Shown here: one piece after another, positions 1 to 4,970 of the stretch
How positions within the stretch are numbered: position 1 is the first letter of the stretch
Layout: each line of letters starts with the position of its first letter
DNA from: Chloroflexota bacterium
Lineage (GTDB): Bacteria > Chloroflexota > Limnocylindria > Limnocylindrales > CSP1-4
DNA length: 6,607 nucleotides
Direction of reading: 5' to 3'
Assembly: GCA_021814735.1 (NCBI GenBank)
Contig: JAKAHX010000092.1
Location: 1-6,607, forward strand
Position numbers and translations under genes: made by a program
The notes under the pieces: model-generated
Database searches by the model: none
Seen by the model: the letters and a program-made list of their open reading frames with translations, nothing else
What the model was told of the DNA's origin: nothing

Positions 1-1241
1 CCCTGCTCACGGCGATCAGCGTGCTCGCCTCCTTCCGCCCCATCCAGGAGCGCGTGAAGGAGTACATGATCACGTTCCTGGTCCTCGAGATCGGGATGGT
101 CGGCGTCTTCGCGGCGCTGGATCTCTTCCTCTTCTACGTCTTCTGGGAAGTGGTGCTGGTGCCGATGTACCTGATCATCGGCATCTGGGGCGGCGCCAAC
201 CGCATCTACGCGACCATCAAGTTCGTCCTGTACACCCTGGTCGGCTCGCTGCTGATGCTGGTGGGGATCCTGGCCACGGCGTTCGAGTACCACGCCTCCA
301 CCGGGGTCTGGAGCTTCAGCTACCTCGACCTGGTGAACTTCCACTTCTCGCCGGCGCTGCAGACGTTCGCCTTCGTGACCTTCTTCCTGGCGTTCGCCAT
401 CAAGGTCCCGATGTTCCCGTTCCACACCTGGCTGCCCGACGCGCACGTGGAGGCGCCCACGGCCGGTTCCGTGATCCTGGCCGGCGTCCTCCTGAAGCTC
501 GGCGGCTACGGCTTCATCCGCTACTCGGTGCCGCTCTTCCCGGACGCGGCGCACACCTTCGCGCCGGCGATCATCGCCCTCTCGGTGATCGCGATCATCT
601 ACGGCGCCGTGGTGGCGGTGGTGCAGCCCGACTTCAAGAAGCTGGTCGCCTACAGCTCGGTCAGCCATATGGGCTTCGTGACGCTGGGGATCTTCGTCTT
701 CCAGTCCCAGGCGCTCCAGGGGGCGGTGCTCCAGATGGTGAACCACGGGCTCATCACGGGCGCCCTGTTCCTCTGCGTGGGCGTGATCTACGAACGCACG
801 CACGACCGGCGCTTCTCGATCATGGGCGGGCTGGCCGGCAAGCTGCCGCTCTACTCGACCGCGCTCGGGTTCTTCATGCTCGCCAGTGCCGGGCTGCCGG
901 GGCTCTCCGGCTTCGTGGGCGAGTTCCTGGTCCTCATCGGGACCTACTCGGTGGCGCCCGCCGTGGCGGGGATCGCCGCGATCGTGATGGTGCTCGGCGC
1001 GACCTACCTCTTCTACATGTTCCAGCAGGTGGCCTTCGTGGAGCTCTCCGACTTCCTGAAGGGCCTCGGCGATCACCTGCACGACATGGTGCCGATCGAG
1101 GTGGCGACGCTGGTGCCGCTCGCCGTCCTGGTGGTGGTGCTCGGGGTCTTCCCGGCGCCGCTCCTGGACATGATCCAGGGCCCGGTCTCGGGCGTCCTCG
1201 GCCACGTGAACCACGGCGTGGCCGCGGGGTTCCTGCCGTGA
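1..1241 (+). CDS. nuoM: NADH-quinone oxidoreductase subunit M (NuoM), 5'-truncated by window edge
   Basis: NuoM is one of the three antiporter-like membrane subunits of respiratory complex I; it helps couple NADH-to-quinone electron transfer to proton pumping. The frame is open from base 3 with residues that still look like NuoM (LLTAISVLASFRPIQERVKE), so the GTG at base 21 is not the true start. About 412 residues are present. If spacing matches E. coli NuoM, roughly 95 N-terminal residues (the first helices) lie outside the window. Seen directly: the essential TM5 glutamate in FYVFWE (codon 147-149), the TM7 lysine in FAIKVPMFPFHTWLPDAH (402-404), the following lysine pair in DFKKLVAYSSVSHMG (636-641), the NHGL histidine, and the late glutamate in GFVGEF (921-923), which aligns with E. 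coli Glu407. All proton-path residues expected in this stretch are intact. nuoN follows after 10 bp, so the two are co-transcribed. Confidence 0.97.
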   Translation, partial: LLTAISVLASFRPIQERVKEYMITFLVLEIGMVGVFAALDLFLFYVFWEVVLVPMYLIIGIWGGANRIYATIKFVLYTLVGSLLMLVGILATAFEYHASTGVWSFSYLDLVNFHFSPALQTFAFVTFFLAFAIKVPMFPFHTWLPDAHVEAPTAGSVILAGVLLKLGGYGFIRYSVPLFPDAAHTFAPAIIALSVIAIIYGAVVAVVQPDFKKLVAYSSVSHMGFVTLGIFVFQSQALQGAVLQMVNHGLITGALFLCVGVIYERTHDRRFSIMGGLAGKLPLYSTALGFFMLASAGLPGLSGFVGEFLVLIGTYSVAPAVAGIAAIVMVLGATYLFYMFQQVAFVELSDFLKGLGDHLHDMVPIEVATLVPLAVLVVVLGVFPAPLLDMIQGPVSGVLGHVNHGVAAGFLP

Positions 1242-1246
1242 GGAGG
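1241..1246 (+). promoter_or_regulatory. Shine-Dalgarno of nuoN overlapping the nuoM stop
   Basis: AGGAGG, a full consensus Shine-Dalgarno, begins on the last base of the nuoM TGA (1239-1241) and sits 5 nt before the nuoN ATG at 1252. It fixes the nuoN start. A ribosome finishing nuoM would be placed directly over the nuoN initiation site, favouring coupled and balanced synthesis of the two subunits. It is the strongest ribosome binding site in the window. Confidence 0.9.
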
Positions 1247-1251
1247 CCGCG

Positions 1252-2733
1252 ATGAACGCCGGCGACGTCACCGCGATGCTTCCCCTTGCCGCCACCTGGG
1301 CGCTCGCCTTCCTGGTGATCGGCGTCGACGTCGCGCTGCCCGGGCGCGATCGGCTCTCCTCGGGGCTGGCCACCATCGGGGCGGTGGTGGTCATGGGGAT
1401 CACCGCGGTCATCGCGCCGCAGGCCCCGCAGCAGGCCTTCGGGGGCGCCTACGTCCTGGACCAGCTGACGATCCTGCTGGACCTCCTCTTCCTCTCGATC
1501 GCGGTCCTCACGCTCCTCTTCGCGCCGGACTACCTGCTCCCGCGCCAGCTGCCCCTGGCGGAGTTCTCCGCCACGCTCCTCTTCGCCATCAGCGGTGCGA
1601 TGCTCCTCTCCGGCGCGCGCGACCTGCTGGTCCTCTTCCTGGGGCTCGAGCTGCTGGTGCTGCCGGGCTACCTGCTGGCGGGATTCGCCAAGCGTGATGG
1701 GCTCTCCACCGAGGGCGCCATCAAGTACTTCCTGCTCGGCTCGTTCTCCAGCGCGATCTTCCTGTTCGGACTGGCCCTCGTCTGGGGCTTCACCGGCACC
1801 ACCAACGTGAGCGGCGTCGCGTCCGCGCTGCAGGGCGTGGCCGCGGGGCGGCCGCTCGCGCCGGGACTGGCGATGGGGCTGGCCCTGCTGATGACCGGCG
1901 TGGCGTTCAAGATCGCGGCGGTCCCCTTCCACTACTGGACCCCCGATGCCTACCAGGGCTCGCCGACGCCCGTCACGGGCTACCTGTCGGTGGGGCCGAA
2001 GGTCGCCGCCTTCGCGCTCATCCTGCGCCTCTTCGTGGGCGCCCTGGCGCCGCTGCGGGCCGACTGGGTCGGCGCGGTGGTGGTGCTGGCCGCGCTGACG
2101 ATGACGCTCGGCAACCTGGTGGCGCTCACCCAGTCGAACGTCAAGCGCATGCTCGCCTACAGCTCGATCGCCCACACCGGGTACATCCTGGTCGGGCTGG
2201 CGGCGTACGCGGGGGCCGCGCCGGGCTCGGTGGCCGAGGCACACGGGCTGCAGGCGATCCTCGTCTACAGCGTGGCGTACACGTTCATGAACCTCGGCGC
2301 GTTCGCCATCGTGGCCGCGCTGCAGCGTCGCCCCGGGGTCACCAGCGACCTCGAGACCTTCTCCGGGCTCGGCCGACGCGCGCCCCTCATGGGCCTGCTG
2401 ATGACGCTCTTCCTGCTCTCGCTCACCGGGATCCCGCCGCTGGCCGGGTTCTTCGCCAAGTACTACGTGATCCTGGCGGCGATCGAGGCCGGCGGGGCCA
2501 TCTCGTGGCTCGCGGTGCTGGCCGTGCTCAACGCCGCGGCGGCCGCGTTCTACTACCTGCGCGTGGTCGTCTACATGTACATGCGCGAGGCGCCGGGTGA
2601 GGCGCCGCCGTTGGCCCGGGGCTTCGAGCTGCGGGCCGGGCTCGCCATCGCCGCGTTCGCCACCCTCGCCATCGGGTTCTTCCCGAGCGGCCTGATCACG
2701 CTGGCGGAGGCCGCCGCGAAGGCGCTCCTCTAG
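1252..2733 (+). CDS. nuoN: NADH-quinone oxidoreductase subunit N (NuoN)
   Basis: NuoN is the second-nearest antiporter-like subunit to the peripheral arm of complex I and takes part in proton translocation. The 493-residue product is close to the usual length of about 480-500. It is hydrophobic throughout, consistent with 14 helices. Visible key residues: Glu133 in FLGLELLVLPGY (same number as E. coli Glu133), Lys220 in AFKIAAVPFHYWTPD (E. coli Lys217), Lys250 in GPKVAAF (E. coli Lys247), the NVKRMLAYSSIAHTGY signature, and Lys403 in AGFFAKYYV (E. coli Lys395). The set is complete, so the subunit should be functional. The start is fixed by AGGAGG five bases upstream. In most nuo operons nuoN is the last gene, and here too no further plus-strand gene follows: its TAG overlaps the stop of the opposing otsB-like gene. 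Confidence 0.97.
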   Translation: MNAGDVTAMLPLAATWALAFLVIGVDVALPGRDRLSSGLATIGAVVVMGITAVIAPQAPQQAFGGAYVLDQLTILLDLLFLSIAVLTLLFAPDYLLPRQLPLAEFSATLLFAISGAMLLSGARDLLVLFLGLELLVLPGYLLAGFAKRDGLSTEGAIKYFLLGSFSSAIFLFGLALVWGFTGTTNVSGVASALQGVAAGRPLAPGLAMGLALLMTGVAFKIAAVPFHYWTPDAYQGSPTPVTGYLSVGPKVAAFALILRLFVGALAPLRADWVGAVVVLAALTMTLGNLVALTQSNVKRMLAYSSIAHTGYILVGLAAYAGAAPGSVAEAHGLQAILVYSVAYTFMNLGAFAIVAALQRRPGVTSDLETFSGLGRRAPLMGLLMTLFLLSLTGIPPLAGFFAKYYVILAAIEAGGAISWLAVLAVLNAAAAAFYYLRVVVYMYMREAPGEAPPLARGFELRAGLAIAAFATLAIGFFPSGLITLAEAAAKALL

Positions 2734-2738
2734 GCGCC
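2721..2738. other. Tail-to-tail junction with overlapping stop codons and a small hairpin
   Basis: The palindrome CTAG at 2730-2733 supplies both stops: TAG of nuoN at 2731-2733 on plus, and TAG of the otsB-like gene at 2732-2730 on minus. There is therefore no intergenic space. GGCGC (2721-2725) and GCGCC (2734-2738) can form a 5-bp stem, or 6 bp with a T-G wobble, around these stops. The stem is short and no T-tract follows on either strand, so I do not call it an intrinsic terminator. It could only be a weak bidirectional pause or end-protecting hairpin. Each transcript probably reads into the antisense of the other gene unless another mechanism stops it. Confidence 0.55.
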
Positions 2739-3614
2739 GCGAGCGTCCGGGCGGACGGCGAGCAGTCGGGCCACGCCCGCCAGGAAGCGCGCCGCCTCGT
2801 CGGGGGAGGCCAGCGCGACGTCCGCGGCCCGCGCCACCGCATCCGGCATCTCCGGGTGGGCGTGCACGGCGATCGCGAGCCCGCGCGTCCGGCCCGTCTC
2901 CCGGAGCTCGCGCAGCGCCTCGAAGGCGACCGCGTCGTTCGCGTCGTCGCCCAGCATCCACGTCACCGCTGGGCGCAGCTCCTCCACCAGCGCACGGAGT
3001 GCATCGCCCTTGGCCGCGGCACCGGGCGGGCGCAGCTCCACGATCCGCCGCCCCGGGAAGCGAACGAACCGCCGCGCGGGCTCGAGGCTGTCGATGGCCG
3101 CCAGGACGCGCTGGCGCGCGGCCGGCACGTCCGGCGCCGCGCGGAAGTGGAACGCCACGGCCGGCCCCTTCAGCTCGACCACGAACCACGGCTCGCGGAT
3201 GAGGGCGGGCAGCGCCCGCGCCAGGAGAGCGGCATCCACCTCGTAGCCGGCCAGCGCCGGGTCCTGGTCGGCCCGGAGCGTCCCGGCGTGGGCGCGGCGG
3301 GCGAGCGTCCCCCGTTCGATCCCGTGGTTGCCCAGGTAGAGCGCGCCGCCCACCCGCACGCGCGCGGCGAGGTCCGCGGCCGTGCGCCCGGACAGGAACG
3401 CCACCTGCACCCCGGCCGTTCCGGCCAGCCGGCGAAGGGCCCGCTGCGCGCCCGGGATCACCCGGGCTCCCCAGGGATCCATCACGATCCGGGCGAGGGT
3501 GCCATCGAAGTCGCTGATCAGCAGCAGCGGCCGGAGCGCCAGGTCCGCGGCCACCTCGGGCAGCAGATCCCGGCCGCGTCGCAGCGGCAGCGACGGCGCG
3601 GCCGCCCCCGCCAT
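2730..3614 (-). CDS. otsB: Trehalose-6-phosphate phosphatase-like HAD hydrolase (OtsB family)
   Basis: The predicted role is removal of phosphate from trehalose 6-phosphate in the cytoplasm, the second step of trehalose synthesis. The 294-residue product carries the HAD motifs in order: motif I DFDGTL at 35-40 (Asp35 nucleophile, Asp37 acid/base), motif II FLSGR with Ser75, then LGNHGIE at 94-100, VELKGPAVAFHFR near 146-158, the ELRPPGAAAKG lysine at about 202 (motif III), and GDDANDAVAF from 222 (motif IV, Asp223, Asp224, Asp227). NHGIE, ELKG and the HFR segment are typical of OtsB. Motif IV differs from the usual GDDxTDExxF: Asn replaces Thr and Ala replaces Glu, so substrate choice is less certain, and another sugar-phosphate phosphatase is possible. 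No otsA is in the window. The start is the ATG at 3614, with GGAG six bases upstream. An alternative GTG at 3644 adds ten residues and overlaps the preceding stop as GTGA. Confidence 0.88.
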   Translation of the reverse strand: MAGAAAPSLPLRRGRDLLPEVAADLALRPLLLISDFDGTLARIVMDPWGARVIPGAQRALRRLAGTAGVQVAFLSGRTAADLAARVRVGGALYLGNHGIERGTLARRAHAGTLRADQDPALAGYEVDAALLARALPALIREPWFVVELKGPAVAFHFRAAPDVPAARQRVLAAIDSLEPARRFVRFPGRRIVELRPPGAAAKGDALRALVEELRPAVTWMLGDDANDAVAFEALRELRETGRTRGLAIAVHAHPEMPDAVARAADVALASPDEAARFLAGVARLLAVRPDARGA

Positions 3615-3620
3615 CGATGG

Positions 3621-3624
3621 CTCC
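3621..3624 (-). promoter_or_regulatory. Shine-Dalgarno deciding the otsB start
   Basis: On the minus strand GGAG is followed by six bases (ccatcg) and then the ATG at 3614. The rival GTG at 3644 has no comparable motif in the preceding bases, only GC-rich sequence. This favours the ATG, although the GTGA overlap with the upstream stop keeps the GTG possible through translational coupling. Confidence 0.55.
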
Positions 3625-3640
3625 GGGCTCGCGTGCTCGG

Positions 3641-4036
3641 TCACCGCGACGCCGCCGGGGTCGGCGTGGCCGTGGCGGTCGGAGCTGAGCGCGTCGCCGG
3701 AGACGTGGCCCGGGCGCGCGGCCCGGACGAGGCGGTCGCGGCGGTGGAGGGCGGTCCTGCCGGCCGGGCCGAAGCCGCTGGGACCGTGTTCCCCGCACTC
3801 GACGGGGCGACCGACGCCGAAGGGGGAGGCGACAGCGTCGACGGGGCCAGGGTCAGGCCCGGCGACGGGGACGGGGTCGGGCCCGCCGACGGACTGGCCG
3901 ACAGGATCGCCGGCGATCGGCCCGCCAGCGCGGGGGCGCCGGGAGCCAGGTCGGGGACCACCACGACCACGGCAGCCAGGACCAGGGCGATCACGACCAA
4001 CGCGGCAACCACGCCCACGACCACGGGGGAGCGCAT
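3641..4036 (-). CDS. Small membrane-anchored Pro/Ser/Ala/Thr-rich protein, unknown function
   Basis: I do not recognise a family. The frame gives 131 residues: MRSP, then an almost unbroken Val/Ala/Ile/Leu stretch (about residues 5-28) ending in PDLAPG, then a low-complexity tail of about 100 residues rich in Pro, Ser, Ala, Thr and Gly. The form is that of an uncleaved signal anchor or inefficient signal peptide holding a disordered, possibly glycosylated stalk outside the membrane. There is no LPxTG-type sorting motif, no lipobox cysteine and no globular domain. Support for a real gene: a -10-like TACACT eight bases before the ATG, a position directly upstream of otsB on the same strand (26 bp before its ATG, or GTGA overlap with the alternative GTG), and a convincing hydrophobic N-terminus. 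The frame stays open further upstream to 4237, but that would overlap the divergent sortase-like gene, so I chose the ATG at 4036. In such GC-rich DNA a spurious frame cannot be excluded. Confidence 0.55.
   Translation of the reverse strand: MRSPVVVGVVAALVVIALVLAAVVVVVPDLAPGAPALAGRSPAILSASPSAGPTPSPSPGLTLAPSTLSPPPSASVAPSSAGNTVPAASARPAGPPSTAATASSGPRARATSPATRSAPTATATPTPAASR
3905..3918. repeat. 14-bp perfect palindrome inside the Pro/Ser-rich gene
   Basis: GATCGCCGGCGATC reads identically on both strands, and the symmetry stops at both ends. It lies within the coding part of the small Pro/Ser/Ala-rich protein, about 120 bp inside its start. It may only reflect local GC-rich codon choice. Confidence 0.5.
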
Positions 4037-4044
4037 CGGCGGCG

Positions 4045-4074
4045 AGTGTACGCGAGCCGCGTGGCGGTGGCGTG
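4045..4074 (-). promoter_or_regulatory. Putative leaderless promoter of the Pro/Ser-rich gene and otsB
   Basis: Reading the minus strand, CACGCCAC (4074-4067) is followed after 16 nt by TACACT (4050-4045), a 4/6 match to TATAAT that keeps the important first T, second A and last T. The ATG follows after only 8 nt. No purine-rich Shine-Dalgarno lies between. A start of transcription about 7 nt past the -10 would fall at or next to the ATG, giving a leaderless mRNA. The CACGCCAC element does not resemble TTGACA, but the same 8-mer occupies the equivalent place in the opposing promoter. Confidence 0.45.
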
Positions 4075-4156
4075 CAGGACCAGCCGGGCGACATACCGCC
4101 ACCCGCGGCGGGCAACGCGCCTCGTTACCGCGCCCCCGGCCGGACGGACACGCCAC
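4067..4156. repeat. Inverted pair of the 8-mer CACGCCAC in the divergent intergenic region
   Basis: GTGGCGTG at 4067-4074 and CACGCCAC at 4149-4156 are exact reverse complements separated by 74 bp. Each copy ends 16 or 17 nt upstream of the -10-like hexamer of the gene it faces. They may be -35-region elements or binding sites of one regulator acting on both divergent genes. Between them lies a small dyad, CCGCC (4096-4100) with GGCGG (4107-4111). The rest of the 153-bp gap (4037-4189) shows nothing else I can support. Confidence 0.4.
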
Positions 4157-4179
4157 TCCTGCCGGGCCACTGCTACGAT
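4149..4179 (+). promoter_or_regulatory. Putative extended -10, leaderless promoter of the sortase-like gene
   Basis: TGCTACGAT at 4171-4179 fits an extended -10 (TG, one base, then TACGAT, a 4/6 match to TATAAT keeping first T, second A and last two bases). CACGCCAC sits 17 nt upstream of the hexamer at 4149-4156. The ATG at 4190 begins 10 nt after the hexamer, with no Shine-Dalgarno in TCGCGACTCG. Transcription starting about 7 nt downstream would leave at most three or four untranslated bases. Confidence 0.5.
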
Positions 4180-4189
4180 TCGCGACTCG

Positions 4190-4963
4190 ATGCCCCTCAC
4201 TCGCCTGACCCACATCCTCCGCGAGCTCGAACGCCACGTCCTCGCGTCGATCCTGACCGGGCTGGGTGTCACGCTGCTGGCCGTGGGCCTGTTCGCCTAC
4301 GTGCTCCCGCTGGGCGTCGCGGCGCCCGTGCCGTCGTCGCCGCCCGCCTCGGGGCCGCCCGCCGCCCCGGCTGTGTCAGGCGTCCCCTCGCCGCCGGCCA
4401 CGACTGCGCCGGCCTCCCCCGGGTCCGCGTCGCTCGGGCCGTCCCCGTCGGCGTCACCTGCCGCGCCCGTCGCCACGCGGGTGGTGGTCCCCGCCCTGCA
4501 GATCGACCTGCCAGTGGTGGCGCCCAGGCCCAACGAGACGTTCCCGCTCTGCAACGTCGCCGAGTACTGGCTCGGGCCGGGCAGCAAGCCCACCTACGTC
4601 CAGCCCGGGCAGCCGGGGACGACCTACATCTACGCGCATGCCAGGACGGGGATGTTCCTGCCGCTGCTGACCGCGTCCCAGGAGAACAACGGCAGCGGGA
4701 TGATCGGCTACAGCGTGCTCGTCTACACCAGCGACTCGAAGGTCTACTGGTACAGCATCGCGGCCGTCAACCGCCACCTCCCCTACGACGAGGTGGCGCC
4801 GCCCCCCATGGCCCCGGGCGCCACGCAGCAGCTCGTGCTGCAGACGAGCGAGGGACCGTACACGACCTCGACGAAGCTTCGCGTCGTCGCGACGCTGGTG
4901 CTGGTGCAGTCGGCCTCCTACGCCGAAGCCCACCCGACGCCGCACCCGCAGGTGTGCAGCTGA
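4190..4963 (+). CDS. Membrane-anchored sortase-like protein lacking the catalytic cysteine
   Basis: The product has 257 residues: a short basic N-terminus, one TM helix (about 17-39), a Pro/Ser/Ala-rich linker (about 46-93), and an extracellular sortase-type beta-barrel domain (about 95-240). The core is recognisable: VVVPALQIDLPVV opens it, PGQPGTTYIYAHA carries the expected histidine (His150), FLPLL follows, and LVLQTSEGP to KLRVVATLV match the final strands. Sortases are transpeptidases that need His, Cys and Arg. Here the usual Thr-Cys is Thr219-Ser220 (codon AGC, one base from TGC), and the Arg place is filled by Lys229 with Arg231 two residues on. The only cysteines are Cys121 (PLCNVAEYW) and Cys256, next to the C-terminus. 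It may be a non-catalytic or altered sortase fold, or use another nucleophile. The start is the ATG just after an extended -10; the frame is open upstream to 4046, but those residues look non-coding. No substrate with an LPxTG motif is nearby. Confidence 0.8.
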   Translation: MPLTRLTHILRELERHVLASILTGLGVTLLAVGLFAYVLPLGVAAPVPSSPPASGPPAAPAVSGVPSPPATTAPASPGSASLGPSPSASPAAPVATRVVVPALQIDLPVVAPRPNETFPLCNVAEYWLGPGSKPTYVQPGQPGTTYIYAHARTGMFLPLLTASQENNGSGMIGYSVLVYTSDSKVYWYSIAAVNRHLPYDEVAPPPMAPGATQQLVLQTSEGPYTTSTKLRVVATLVLVQSASYAEAHPTPHPQVCS

Positions 4964-4970
4964 CGCGGGC

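Noticed and set aside
21..1241. GTG at 21 as the nuoM start
   Set aside because: The frame is open to the window edge with NuoM-like residues before it, and NuoM needs about 95 more N-terminal residues.
934..3798. A 954-codon open frame on the minus strand spanning nuoM, nuoN and otsB
   Set aside because: Its product is Arg/Gly/Pro/Gln-rich with no domain, and it lies antisense to two certain genes. Long stop-free shadow frames are normal at this GC content.
3615..4115. N-terminal extension of the otsB frame to 4115
   Set aside because: The added residues are Gly/Arg/Pro-rich with no similarity to a phosphatase cap or core, and overlap the small anchored protein. ATG 3614 has a Shine-Dalgarno.
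2856..4208. A 450-codon plus-strand frame opposite otsB and the small Pro/Ser-rich gene
   Set aside because: Composition is that of an antisense shadow, and otsB on the other strand has all its HAD motifs.
4325..4480. Repetitive CCG/GCC-rich stretch resembling a tandem repeat
   Set aside because: No fixed period. It encodes the Pro/Ser/Ala linker of the sortase-like protein and reflects simple amino acid composition.
4945..4969. Possible hairpin terminator CCCGC...GCGGG at the sortase/MFS junction
   Set aside because: Only 5 bp of stem with a 15-nt loop and no T-tract, which is expected by chance in this composition.
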